Source of the DNA: Distichodus sexfasciatus
Taxonomy: Eukaryota; Chordata; Actinopteri; Characiformes; Distichodontidae
Direction of reading: 5' to 3'
NCBI GenBank assembly: GCA_032718565.1
Contig: JAVGVS010000494.1
Location: forward strand, 199,952 to 263,951
Length of the DNA: 64,000 bases
Shown piece after piece: positions 1-13,515 of the stretch (within the stretch, counting starts at the first letter, position 1; the number at the start of each line of letters is the position of its first letter). The notes below the pieces were generated by a model, which did no database searches, was not told the origin of the DNA, and worked only from the letters and a program-made list of their open reading frames with translations. The position numbers were made by a program, and so were the translations under genes.

Positions 1-905
1 AAGGTCACACCAAGGTTATTGACAAAAGGGCAAAGATAGGCAGAAAAAGGGGCCATAGGCGCCGGAGGACACTCGGCATGGTTCGGGCTAAATAGCAAAA
101 TCTCGCTCTTACCCTCGTTAAGATTTAAAAAATTACTACTCAGCCAGGATTCAACATCATCCAAACAGGCACGTAAAGACTGGAAGGTGTCGTTCCTAGA
201 GGACTTTAACGGAAAATAGATTTGAATGTCATTGGCGAAACAATGGAACTCAATACTGTGCTTTCTGAAAATAAACCCCAATGGCAAAAGATATAGTAAG
301 AACAATAAAGGACCCAAAACACAGCCTTGGGGAACCCCAGATGTAAAGGGAGCACTATCTGAAGAAAAGTCACCTAATTGAATTGAAAAACTCCGGCAGG
401 TTAGATACGACTGGAACCATGAGAGTGCTGACCCTGTGATACCCACACATGTCTCTAAGCGTAACAGCAAAATTCTATGATCCACAGTATCAAAGGCAGC
501 CGTCAGGTCAAGAAGGACCAGGGCAGCAGGACTGCCTGAATCAGACATCAGCAAAAGATCATTAGTAACACGCAAGACGGCTGATTCGGTACTGTGAAAT
601 GGTTTAAAACCAGACTGGAATTTTTCATAAATATCATTTGCAACCAAGAAGGACTGCAGCTGGTTAGCCACCACCTTCTCTAGTATCTTCGATAAAAACG
701 GCAACTTAGAGATAGGTCTAAAATTGGCTAGGGTTGAAGGGTCCAAATTTCTTTTCTTAAGGAGGGGTTGAACTATCGCGTGTTTAAAACCATCTGGAAC
801 ACACCCTGAACTTAGACTAGCGTTAATAATGGAGGAAATACCTGGCCCAACAGTATTAAAAACAGCTTTAAGAAAGTAAGAAGGGATACTATCAGAGGAG
901 CAAAA
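1..905 (-). mobile_element. LINE (L2/CR1-type) reverse transcriptase fragment
   Basis: The minus strand is open in a single frame from about 905 to the window edge and reads as a non-LTR retrotransposon reverse transcriptase. In order one sees a block typical of the RT fingers (NFRPISKLPFLSKILEKVV), motif A as LDLTAAFDTVDHR (about 478-515), motif B as GVPQGCVLGPLLFLLY (from 338 downward) and motif C at 228-239. Motif C reads FAND where the family has YADD or FADD, so the second catalytic aspartate is replaced and this copy should be inactive. This order and wording are those of L2/CR1-clade LINEs common in fish. The element is cut by the window start at its 3' side. Its 5' side ends near 905, next to LTR-like sequence. 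The lack of stops over about 300 codons suggests a fairly young copy. Clade assignment is from motif memory, not a search. Confidence 0.9.
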
Positions 906-908
906 CCG

Positions 909-1383
909 ATGGAAAATTTATTCCTGTACGTGTGTATGAGTGGAAATTTAATGTCAAGACATGATCTTGTGAGTCATGTGCAGTTTATGTTCTTCTGGAC
1001 TTGATGTACTTTTGAAATCACGTGTGAACTAGGTGTGACCTTTTGTACTTAATGTATTCTAAGAATTGTTTGTCCTAACTGTAGAGGTGTGAAAGACCAA
1101 TGTATCTCAGATTTGACCGTTTCAACTTTCGGGTCCAGATATAGTCTGTGGTTTTGAAAAGTCCCGAACCTTGTCTAGCGTGAGGCGCGCTTATGTTCTG
1201 TTTTTCTGTTGATGATTCTGGTATAAATACCCATGTGTAAGGCGTGATCGGGGGGCACTCACTCGATCTCGCATGAGAGCTGCGACAGCACCCTTGCTTG
1301 CAAGCAATACTTTATTAAAAGCTTAACTATCATTTAACTCTGTTCTCTGAGTCTGAGCTTTGGGTAAACAGAATTTCCACCAC
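909..1383 (+). mobile_element. probable solo LTR
   Basis: This stretch has LTR-like layout: TATAAATA at 1222-1229, a G-run and CACTCACTCGATCTCG about 25 bp downstream where transcription would start, a TATTAAA-type poly(A) signal near 1313, and an end in ACAGAATTTCCACCACA (TG...CA type boundaries). No gag, pol or env sequence follows, so it would be a solo LTR. It abuts the broken 5' side of the LINE fragment. No convincing target duplication was found (accga on the left, tttac on the right), so the left boundary is approximate. Gypsy-like or ERV-like origin cannot be decided. Confidence 0.4.
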
Positions 1384-1685
1384 ATTTACTTTTCACATTG
1401 TTTACACCAACAACATAAAATGAAAATGATTAATTAGTTTCAGTTTCATCAAAGTAGTTTTGAACCAATTTAGCCTCTAAAATCCCCAGTTGTTAGCAAA
1501 CGGCATTTCCTCCCACATCACACCGTGACCACAAAGTGACCCATCTATTAATATCAGACTTTCAATTAGTAGTTGTTAATTAAACAAACGCTGCTGATGA
1601 TAAGAGGTTACTACAGTTACACTAATAGACAAAAGGTGAGCTATTTTGAACCAAATTTGTCTCATTTTGGCATCAAACTCGGCAC

Positions 1686-2452
1686 TACGGATGCACCATA
1701 AGGAAATTATCGGCCGATGCCAATATCCGATGTTTTTCATGCTTATATGTGTCGATGCCAATAAATGAGGAAGGCAGAGTTTGCTCGCCAAAGTTCCAGA
1801 ATTTTGGCACAAAAATAACATCATAACTCAACTCTGACATTTCTAACACAAGCGAGCGTAAGGCAGAGTGGAGCGGGGGCAAAGCATTTTGAGTGTAGTG
1901 CACCACATTATAATAAAAAGTCACATGCGCCCTATTTGACTTGGTACACTACATAGACTCTCCAGTACAGTACATGTGACTCTCCATGTGCACTACCTAG
2001 TGTGTAGACAGCCATTAAGCTACAAACCCGTCTAGTTCCGGAGATGCATACTACCACATAGAAAAGTATGATGTAAAGAGCACCTTACCTACCATACTAT
2101 TAAGTGCAGTAGTACGGGGCTCGGGACACAGCTCATGTGCGAGGTCACATTCGCTAAGTGAGGCAAACACAATTTAGTTGTTTAAACATTTTTCATGTGT
2201 GTGCAGGCAGAGTTGTGCGCGTAAAGACAAGAGATTTCCACTGCATGCTCAGAATTTTGACACAAAATAACACCATACATTTTAAGACAGAAGGTGCGGA
2301 ACGTATAAAATCCCACCTCGGACTTTGGACATGCCTGGCACAATGCTACTTTTCTGACGTACAATAAATGCGTCATCAAATAGCGGCTGAAAATATTGGG
2401 CAAATCTAAGCCGACTGATTCCAATACGGTTTTGATATATCATGCATCCCTA
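1686..2452 (-). mobile_element. hAT-like MITE, family 1, copy 1, with 8-bp target duplication
   Basis: The ends are imperfect inverted repeats: TACGGATGCACCATA on the left and, read on the opposite strand, TAGGGATGCATGATATATC on the right. They are flanked by CTCGGCAC (1678-1685) and CTCGTCAC (2453-2460), a 7/8 match and the 8-bp duplication length expected of hAT transposons. Subterminal parts hold GGCCGATGCCAATATCCGAT-type sequence. The interior has no transposase and is shared with copies at 25140-25705, 39486-39672 and 43843-44724, which run in the opposite direction. Short open frames here are not genes. Confidence 0.8.
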
Positions 2453-2460
2453 CTCGTCAC

Positions 2461-4216
2461 TTTAATTAACATTAGATTAATGTAGGATTTTTAATTAGTT
2501 TAATTTGCTGATGCAAACAACTTTGTTAACTCTAAGAACGAGCAGCGACGATCAACTTAACTCTCTTAATTAAAGTTAATATGAGTTAATTGCTTTCTTT
2601 TGGCTGTCGTTAGCGTTCTGGGAAAACGGAGCACGCTGGAATTTAATCTGCTCCTTTAAGAAGTTGGGTCTGATGCAACAGCGCTTCACCTCGCTCTGCC
2701 TTCGGGCCGACCCACGGTTCTACAGCCGGACGCTCCAAAATGGGACACAAAGTACGTCACACACACACTGCAGCATTTACAGCGAGCTGTTGCATCATGC
2801 GAAGAGGTGCAGCGAGATCACCAACTAAAGAGTTTAACTCCGAGATGTCAGTTACCACGGGGAAGTTCAACTTTGTTCTACGAACTAATACCGGAAATGA
2901 ATTTGTCTGGAAGTAAAGACTGTTTTTGGACTTTGAGAGGTGTAAAAATGTGCCTTGACACAAGGTAGCTTTTAAGACCTAATTTCTTTTTAAGACCGTT
3001 TGGTGAACAGGGCTCAATGAGTAAATCACTGTTTGATAAAGAGTTTATAAAGAGATATAATCTAACACACACTCACACACACTCCTACCTCTTTAACACG
3101 GTTTTGGTCAAGCACATTTAAAACTAATGAACCATCATCTTCCTAATAAAATCCTGCACATCGCGTCCGAACGCACACATAACCCTAGCGCAGAAACACA
3201 ATCTTATTAACGCTGGTTAATGCAGCTCTACGATTAGCTTTAACCGGCCAAGCTGCTAAAAAACGTTGGTAAAAATCGGCATGTCGTAATTAGTCCCCGT
3301 CGTAACGTGAAGCTTCTCTCTTGTCTAAGGAGCCATATGTTGCTAATAGAGCCGATCCATCACAACGCCACACCTGCTCCTAAAAGGCCTCAGGCCGAGG
3401 GGGTTTTGGGTTATTTGGGACGTTACGAGACAATGTGCTAAAAATCTGTCCTTTACATGGTTACTGTGCGTGTCCACAACACAAAATTTTATTTGGTGCT
3501 GAAAGATCACAGCTGTAATTTTGTTCTACACTAATTTCATTTTTGCAAAATTGGTAAGTAGGTTGGTTTTCATTCTTTGTTGATAAAAGCCAGAATCTTA
3601 GTGAAAACTGTGCGTGGCTTTTAAGACAAATTTCTCATTAAGAACACACAAAACATAATTTAATTAACTCCCAGGTAACTGCTCTGTTTGTTCTTGGTGC
3701 TATGAGAGGAAAACATGTTTTGACCTCTAACTCTTGAACCGTGAGGGCTAGAGTGAAAATTCCTGCTTTAGCTGATTCTTTCGCTTAAGCCAAACAACTT
3801 TCTAATCGGGACTATGGACTTCCCAATTTGAGATTTTGAGCTAACTTGTATAATATGCCATTTTTATTTATTTTTTTTTTTTTTTGGCGAACTCCTCCTA
3901 GGCTAATTAGCTGATTAAAGCAAGTGAGGTGTCACACGAATCTGCGGACTTGATACCATAACATGAACCATAATATTTCACAAAGAGATGACTAAAATTA
4001 GTGAATTAATAGCAGCAGGGCATGGCTGATTTTGCTTAAACAGCTGTATATTTGGACTGCTTTGGCCCAGCTAGCGTCAATGGCACCAATTGAACAATAG
4101 GAGGCGCTAAAAATGCTAAATGTGTGTATCTCATGAACTGTAAGTCTGATTTTGCTGAAATTTGCTATAAACAATCAAAACTAAGACATGGAATATATAT
4201 ATATATACACACACAC
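2461..4216. other. AT-rich non-coding stretch, no gene seen
   Basis: No open frame with family resemblance and no paired splice sites stand out. There is a (CA)n-like run at 3066-3085 and a T-run near 3870. The segment 3700-4200 has wording (hypersensitive to strand, with CTAACTCTTGAACCGTGAG and GGAGGCGCTAAAAATGC) that looks like an old dispersed fish repeat, but I could not define ends. Confidence 0.5.
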
Positions 4217-5968
<1,752 letters not shown>

Positions 5969-7349
5969 CATAACATTAGCGGACCCAATTATACTGTGGT
6001 TATACTTATATATTCTCGGTGGATGGTAGGTATGAGTGTCGGTCCACATACCCCCAACGTGTCCCTTCTCAAAAGAATGTCCAAACAATAACTCCTGTTG
6101 GCGCTCACGTGTATTTTCTCTCAACTCAAAGAAAGTGTTCTCATGCTGTTTTTGATTGCCATAATATAAATAAAATACTGCTGCAGGCGGCAGGCCGTAG
6201 ATTACAACAACGGTTGATGATAAGAACTGTGTGTCTCCACCTTCCACACTCCAGAATCGGGAGCCCACCTTGCGTTACATATTTGAACACACGTGACCAT
6301 GACACACAGCAATACACCCCCAAGTACAACAAAGACAAGATAAACAAATAAGACTATTAATTAAACTAAACCAAAAAAAAGTGACTATTAATGCTCCTAC
6401 AATACAATGCCGCTATGTGAACCATAGGGGGCACTAAAAATATTGGGCTCTACTCATTGCCACTTGCTGCTATATTTTTATTTTAATTTGCTCTTTCACA
6501 CCATTTAGTCTTGATAACATACTTTATTCATTTACTCCAACTCCAAAACATAGGCTAATTTACACTATTTCAGCATTTAGCCTTTCTTGTTAAAACTAAG
6601 TCAGTTCACTGAATAGATAAGTTTGAAGATTCCAAATGAACTTGAGTAAGTTGAGTAAACTACAGCTACGTTTAAAAGTGAATGCGTAAAAGATGTACAG
6701 TTGAAAAGTTGAAAAGACAGCAACTAAAATTAGGCAGTAAGTTAAATCTAAATGGATTAAGTAATTATTTTTAACACAGTTTTAGCTTTGTAAGAAATCC
6801 CCTACAACACTTACAACTCTACACAAATGTTACATCTGATTTATCTGTGACATACTGTAAATATCTCAGAAGATCCACAATATACTGCTATTTTAATTTT
6901 GCACATTTAAATGCCTTGAGCTGAATAAAGTTGTGGCATATCAACACAATCACGCTTAAATATAACATGAAAACTCATTAGCTGAAATTACAGAAATGAA
7001 AGAAGTACTGTATGTTAACATGACTATTAGTTCAAATCATTTTTACAGTGTTATAAGTATTAAATTACAATAGGGCAGCGTGATATCATCTCAAATCAAT
7101 ATCACGATTAATGGAACAATTTACTTTGATTACAATTATTTTGTTTTGAATTTTTGGGGTTTGTTTATCCTCCACAATTCACTGACAAGGTTTGTAGTGT
7201 AAATTTAAGCTCAACTATTAAAGCTGAATATTTTTGTGTAATGAAAAGATAAGCATATATTTGACTACATATATTTGCTATTTCTAAAATAAATAAAGGA
7301 AACATTAATGCAGAGTGGCAGACTGATGGTGCTGAGAAGTATTAACAGA

Positions 7350-7350
<1 letters not shown>

Positions 7351-7400
<50 letters not shown>
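7351..7400. repeat. (ATT)n trinucleotide microsatellite
   Basis: Fifty bases of uninterrupted TTA/ATT units. In the minus frame it encodes an asparagine run inside a spurious 74-codon open frame. Confidence 0.97.
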
Positions 7401-7402
<2 letters not shown>

Positions 7403-8068
7403 AATTATCAATTAATTGTCCCAGCCTTACAGCGTGAGGTACATTCTGTACAAAGATGCTTCTCTGGACATGTGAAGCCCCAAAAATGGACCAAAATATG
7501 TGTGTGTGTCCACACTTTCCACTGCCCACCCCATCTGCCCCTGCTGCCCCTGAGGCCAGCTACCTGACAGATAATTAATAAATGTGTTATGAGCAGTTAG
7601 AAGTGTCTCTCTCCAACATATGTCACTCTGATGTTGGACATCATCACATAATCGTACAGCCTCCCTACAAAACCCTCCTACTTTACTGAAGCGTAAATTT
7701 AAATTTATAGTTGTTCTAAATGCAACATTTTGTTGTGAACACTACAGTAATAATAAGCCAATATGTCAACACGCAAAGGTACAGAGTTCTCATGCATCTC
7801 AGTATATTTGTCGTACACTGACCAGTGCAGAACGGTGAAGTGTGTGTTTGTGGTGAGAAATGTGGGCAAAGCCGATGTGTTTAAGGATGCAGGAGAAGAT
7901 CCAGCCAGTAACACTGTAATCCGGCTTTGAAGTTGTAGGCGAATTAGTTTCTTCTTTTAATGCCATACGAGATTTAGACGAAGCTTCTTTCTTGTATTTT
8001 TGCAAAGTTTCACATATTTAAAAAGGCTGTTCCAGATCCAGTACATGCATGTTTCAAATACACATATT

Positions 8069-8425
8069 AGGGGTGTGCAAAAAATTCAAATCAAGTTGAA
8101 TGACGATTCTTTCAAAATCAACTCATGCATTCCAAAAAAATGATTCATATTTTTCAACTATCATAAAGGAACTAGTTTACTGTTCCCCGGCAAGAGCGCC
8201 CGGCCTGGCCAACCTGCAGATGGAGCAATGTCAAATCTGCCTAGACAGACCTCCCTTTGCAGGAGCATGAAGGAATGGAAATAGTATGTGCACATATGTC
8301 ACATTTAAAATACACCTTTATCTTAGCGTAATTCTGGTTGCTGATCTGCCATAGTCAAATTGAAAAGTGACTGAACCAGCTGGAAACAACTCCCCATCTA
8401 CGATGGATTGAATCATGAATCATAT
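8069..8425. mobile_element. possible small MITE
   Basis: The segment opens with TTAGGGGTGTGCAAAAAATT followed by sequence rich in TTCAAATCAA and ATGATTCAT. It closes near GATTGAATCATGAATCAT, an imperfect inverted counterpart of the left subterminal part. The right boundary is lost in a (TA)n run, and no target duplication was found. Confidence 0.3.
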
Positions 8426-9369
8426 ATATATAGAGTTATAGTGCGAATCTGAGAGAAATACAGACAGACGACGGTTCGTATAAATAAATAAATAAAGTTT
8501 CTCTGAAATTATAATTTTTATATCTAAGTGACTAAAAACAAGTATACTGCTGTGATTAATATGTTAAATTTTATCAATTTCCAACTCTATCATTATGTCA
8601 GCACTGTTCACAACATACTTTTACTCAAGTAGTAATCAAACTTTTATGGAGTCAATTTCTTTGTAAATAATCTTAATTTTTACTGCAGTGACGATTCAGA
8701 TCCTCTTCATCCTCAGGCAGGTACTAGGGCCTACGCTTGCTAAAAAGTCAAGAGTTAAAGAAGAGATAAAATCCAGGATGGACTTCTAAAGGGCCTCCTT
8801 GAAAATCGGGATACTCTAAATAATGCATGCTGCTAATCTGGAATAACAGATCATTTATTTTTATCCATTTAGCCCACTTTCCCATCCACTCAACTTTTCC
8901 TGGCACACAAATCAATTCGGCAGCAAAGATTTGAAATGCGATACATAATTGAACGGACGTATCCACCAAAAGCACAATGTCTAAGGCTAAATTATTCAAG
9001 CAGCCTCCGTAGGACAAACCTGAGAAAGAATTTCAGGAAACGTACTCCACGTTTATTAAAAAAAGCCTCTCCCATTGGGTAATGCATAAAGGGCAGAGAG
9101 AGAGCAAGAAGGAGAAAAATAAGATCTACATATATTGATCATTACAGAGAACTTATATAAAAACATAAAGACAGCTGTTTTTGGGACATTTTTAATTAAG
9201 GGTGCAGATATAATTATAACCTACACGGTGTGATGGTAAAAATGCGCTTCTCATAATAAAGCCTCTAGATGAAATTAACCAGTAACCAGGCAAAGATGCA
9301 GTGGAGGGATTTCCCTGAGATAATAATCTGTTATTACTTTATATACCTGTATAAGTATGCTGTATATAG

Positions 9370-9803
9370 TAGGGGTCGACCAATACTTCTTTTTCCAGTG
9401 ATGATGCCAAAAAATAACTGATATTTTCAACTGCTGTAAAAAAGAAAAATTAGTGTCAAAATTCAGAAAAATAAGTTTTTATTTAGTGTTTAGATTGTGC
9501 AGAATTCGGTGAGCTTTTCAACATGTTTTTAACAAAAAAGGCTTCTGTATCAGAATGGCAAGTGTTCTGGCACCATCAAAGGTCTTAAGCTCATAACGCT
9601 CAAAACCAAATCAGACGCTGTAGTGGGTGGGACGTCCCTGTAGAACATAGAGTGGTGACTCTAGACAGAGAGGCAGCCAAATCAGAGCCATGATTTTTAC
9701 ATTCATTTATTTTATTAAGATAACGATTTAAAAAACTGATAACCATAAAAATTTTATATATTGGCATCAATAACCAACCAGGCCAATAATCGGCCAACCG
9801 CTA
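9370..9803. mobile_element. hAT-like MITE, family 2, copy 1
   Basis: The ends are TAGGGGTCGACCAATACTTC on the left and AATAATCGGCCAACCGCTA on the right, which on the other strand reads TAGCGGTTGGCCGATTATT. The same family occurs at 33603-34024. No transposase is present. The flanking 8-bp match is poor here, so the hAT assignment rests on the sister copy. Confidence 0.6.
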
Positions 9804-11355
9804 AAATGAAGTATACTGACAATCACATCCAAATGAGCCTTTGGGATTTCCTATCCAAATCCAGGTGCATTATTATGAGTTACTGACCACTTGGTGACTC
9901 AATAAAATCATGGTCCAGCCCTAATTCTACTGCCAAACCACCACAACTGGGCCCCTGAGTAAACTGCATGCTAAGTGTCTTAAACGTAAATTTACTCAAA
10001 GAGCTGATATTACCAAAAACTCATGACATCTTCTAAGATGAAATCAGGTATTTAGAGCAATTTCCCCAGTCTAGATTAAATCTTTGAATCTCCTAGTGGT
10101 AAATCTACATTGGTACTGCAACTGAAACCAAGACTGGGCTTAATCCATTTCCAGAAAACCAGCCTTAAAAGACATCGGGTTGTAAAATTAAGAGGTTTAC
10201 AACAAACTCAATCTGCTGAGCTACTGAAGTAAACTTAGTGGGTTTAAGTCTTGCCTGCGGATTAAAGCAGTTTTAGTACTCAATGAGATTTAATCAAACT
10301 CAAAGCCAATCTAGGACCAGAGTTAATCCTCGCGTCAAAATTGGCTCATTGTCATTTATTTATTTATCAGCAAAATCTAACAAAATAAAGCTTTATTTAA
10401 ACTAAGCGTAAGCCAGACGAGTCACAGGCCGTCAGAAACTGAATTTGAGATTGGTTATATGTGGAATACGGTCATGATTTCCTTAAAAAACGGTCCACAA
10501 TGGTGTGAAAAGCACTAATGAGCAGCTCTGCGCCGACTGCTGCGAGTTAATCGCATTACCAATTGGGTACAGATTTAATTAATGTGTTCTCCGCTCGTTA
10601 CTTGATGTGCTCAGTGACAGACTCGACGTTTCTGGGTTTCGGCTGTCCCACGCTTTGTGGATCGGCAGTCGATTTCGCTGGCTCTTTCTTTCTTTTTTTG
10701 GCACCGTATTTTTAGAACGCTTCTGTTAAAAATCATTACAGCAGAGCAAAAAGGACTCTGCTCGGGCGTTCTCCCTCCTCCTTCTGATTCTCTGCTTTGA
10801 CTGGAATCGGGGCGTGACAGGCGAAGACGGAAGGAGTAAGGAACGAAGACGAAGATTCTTTCATGTCGTCAGATTCTCTAGTGAAAAGGCCTCTCAAATT
10901 ATGCGTGACTGATAAGGCGGGGATTAATGTTGCCGTGGCGTCTTGCGATCCGTCATTGTGGAGCGGCACAACGGCTGAGGCTTGCTCACCTGAGCGAGAT
11001 TATGCCTAACGGGCGCCAGATTACAACCAGACTAAAGAGCAGTACACAAAGATAAAGACTAAATCTGTCGTGGAGAGGAAAAGGTTGGTGAAAAGGGAAA
11101 ATCAATCTCCAAGAAGAGATCGGAGGATTGAACATTAGGAGAGCGAAAGTGAAATGCTGTGCCGCAGGTCAAGGGAGAAATAACAGGCATTAATTTAAAA
11201 AGATTAAGACCAATTAAGTTGTAACCCTTGTTTTAATTACGACACATCACAAAAAATGCTGATGGCAGCAGAAAACTTGGTCCTTTCTCAGACGTTTATT
11301 GCATTTTTGCAACTTTTGCTTGGACCCCTATTGTTGCCACTTGGGGGTCCACCTA

Positions 11356-11388
<33 letters not shown>

Positions 11389-11682
11389 CATCATCTCTGG
11401 ATGTGTGCCCTTTTGTAAGACTGAAAGTACAGCTAGACACAAGTAAAGAGGAGTTCAGGTTTTGAAAAATGTCCACATTTTGGGTGTCACGCTCTGAAAC
11501 TTGGGATCCATTGAACAGGGTGATGCGCTGATGTCATATAATTTACTTTAAAAAATCCTTCATCTTTTTGGCTGAAAAATCATTTTGATTCATGGAATTT
11601 GCAGATACTCTTGTCTAGACCGACTTAATGTGTAACTTGTCTCAGAGCAGCTGTTTATATAAAGTACCTAGACATTAATAAA
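9804..11682. other. non-coding stretch with unique, GC-richer core
   Basis: No gene is recognised. The part 10490-11060 is less AT-rich and free of recognisable repeats; it includes the splice-bounded minus-strand segment noted at 10990-11064 and could be regulatory, but this is inference. A (TTA)n microsatellite lies at 11358-11390. Confidence 0.45.
10990..11064 (-). other. weak candidate exon (75 bp), unidentified
   Basis: On the minus strand a pyrimidine-rich stretch (CCTTTTCCTCTCCACGACAG) ends in AG at 11065, and CTCAG/GTGAGC gives a good donor at 10989. One of three frames is open and reads a hydrophobic, unrecognised peptide. No neighbouring exon was identified, so chance is a serious alternative. 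Confidence 0.15.
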
Positions 11683-12274
11683 TGTGACCCTCCACGGCAA
11701 AACCAGTCATTGTCGAACGGAGGCTCGAAAACGCACCTTTTGCGTTATGTAAAAATTTTTGATTTTTTAGTTTTAGTGTTTTGAAACAGTGGAAGGTCTA
11801 TACTGTACTGTTGTGAATATATTTTGCTGAAAATCTTATCCTTTCCATCCTAAAAACGTGACTTTCTTGAGGTGAGGAATTAAATTCCAGCAGAATGTTA
11901 AAAGTTCTCGTTTTGACCGCCTATCATCGTTTACGGTAAATCCACTTGTTAATTGAAGCTAATTTTAGTTCGTTAGTTAAACGCATCCAGGTAGTGGCTA
12001 TCCGCGGTGGCTGTGGATGCAGCGTAGGGCTACCGAATGCAAACGTAATGGACTGGCAGCAAGTGTGAGGCATGGTGAGGCAACTTCAAAGGCAGATTTC
12101 TCTGTTTCTCACTTGGCGTGACAGGAGAAACCCGACTCCTTTGTATGTTGATATCTCAGTCATATGTTGTCCGATTCATTCCATATAGGTCATTTTGAAT
12201 TAGATGTATGCGCTTTCATGAAAAACATAATAACTCAATTTTGCGACAGTTTACTTGGTTTTATGTGAGGTCAA
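11683..12274 (+). mobile_element. unclassified 0.6-kb inverted-repeat element, copy 1
   Basis: Begins with TGTGACCCTCCACGGCAAAA. Its right end (TTGGTTTTATGTGAGGTCA) is a decayed inverted copy of the same terminal repeat. The interior matches the copies at 26351-26953 (same direction) and 40808-41430 (reversed). Shared blocks include GGAAGGTCTATACTGTACTG, CTTTCCATCCTAAAAACGT and GACAGGAGAAACCCGACTCC. No coding capacity is seen. A non-autonomous DNA transposon is the best reading; the superfamily is not clear because the duplicated target is too short to see. Confidence 0.75.
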
Positions 12275-12287
12275 ATGTAGAAATTAG

Positions 12288-12291
<4 letters not shown>

Positions 12292-12329
<38 letters not shown>

Positions 12330-12372
12330 TATATATATATATATATGTACACACATATATATATATATATAT
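12292..12372. repeat. (TA)n microsatellite
   Basis: Alternating TA with short GTAC interruptions, directly preceding a hAT remnant. A second (TA)n tract lies at 13010-13026. Confidence 0.95.
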
Positions 12373-12375
12373 TAT

Positions 12376-13003
12376 TAGGTGGGATTTTGATTAAAAAAAT
12401 TAATCTAATTAATTAGAGGCTTGTAATTAATTAATCTTGATTAATCACATTTAATTCCACAAGAAAAATTTGCCCTAAAGCACGTAATGTTTTTTTTAAT
12501 TTAAAAGGGTTTTAGGGCTTACAGAATCAAATAATAGACATAGACATTTAATATTGTAAACCAAGCTCTTTTTTCATTCTGAAAAAAAAAAAAGAAAAAA
12601 AGCATTTAAACTGCATTTCAATTCAAACAGACACTTTGCCAACACCTTTGTTGGTACTCAAACTGATCAAGAAGAAATGAAAGCAACATGTTAGGATGGT
12701 ACCGTGACATGGTTGAAGTGCTTCGTGGTATGTAAACCTTTTTTTGCACAGCTTGCACAAAAACCACGCTTTTATCAAGGCTCTGTCAGGTATGCCTTTT
12801 TGAAAGTTTGAAATTTGCCTCCGAATGCAATCTAGCACGCGCTTCGATTCTTTCATTTTTGCAGCTTGTAATCGTGGACCAGGAATCGTAGACATAGCAA
12901 AGTTCTCCTTTGCTTGGAATGCAAAGTGTGATTAAATGCGTTAACGATTTTTTTTTTTTTCTAATTATTTAATCAGTAATTAACGCTGCTAAATTTTACC
13001 CCA
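12376..13003 (-). mobile_element. hAT element remnant with BED-finger fragment
   Basis: The ends resemble each other in inverted orientation: GGTGGGATTTTGATTAA on the left and, on the minus strand, TGGGGTAAAATTTAGCAG on the right. Both are followed by repeated TTAATTA/GATTAAT motifs. A minus-strand open frame (12623-12895) contains CKLCKKRFTYHE followed by a decayed H-rich part, resembling the C-x2-C and YH core of BED zinc fingers that start hAT transposases. No catalytic domain is present, so this is a deletion derivative. The finger is a short match and could be over-read. Confidence 0.5.
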
Positions 13004-13194
13004 TAAGATATATATATATATATATAGTGTATATACACAGTATATGACTTAAAGGTCAACAGGCACATGTAGAAAAACGTCGAGTAGAAACCAGGCTTCA
13101 GTCAGATAATCATTTGAACTGGAGGTACTGGTGGAACTATAAATATACATTAATTTATATATATGTATATATATCTTTTGTGTTGTTGACTGGT

Positions 13195-13515
13195 CTATTC
13201 ATCATCTGAACCGGCTTTATCCCAGCCAGTCATGGGGACCGGAGCCTCATCCCTGGGATTCCTGGCGGTGCAAGGCAGGGTCAATCTCTTGCAGGCGCTA
13301 AGGCCAGCAGGGCACACAATCAAGGCACACATTCGCCATACCTTACGGGCCAATTTAGAGTCGCCATCAACCTATATCGTGCATGTTTTTGGACTGTAGG
13401 AGAAACCTGAGCACCCGAGGAAACCCACGAACACAGGGAGAGTATGCAAACTCCACACAGAAAGACCCTATGCCCGACCCCGTGGTTCGATCCCAGGACC
13501 TTCTTACTGTGAGGC
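13195..13515 (-). mobile_element. fish tRNA-derived SINE-like repeat, full-length, minus strand
   Basis: Read on the minus strand it runs AGCCTCACAGTAAGAAGGTC, CCTGGGATCGAACCACGG (box B-like), GGAGTTTGCATACTCTCCC, TCCTACAGTCCAAAAACATG, and ends with GGGATAAAGCCGGTTCAGAT. This is the wording of a very common teleost interspersed repeat. The same family gives the 5' part at 41815-41990 and the 3' part at 36085-36185. Confidence 0.75.

Larger units (their letters stand above)
5969..9369. other. AT-rich intergenic stretch with minor repeats
   Basis: No coding region is supported. Besides the (ATT)n tract at 7351-7400, 7077-7120 begins with TAGGGCAGCGTGATATCATC and resembles the end of the small TAGGGCTGG-type MITE seen at 38186 and 60446. 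A unique, less AT-rich part at about 8700-9340 could be conserved non-coding DNA, but that is only an impression without alignments. Confidence 0.5.
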
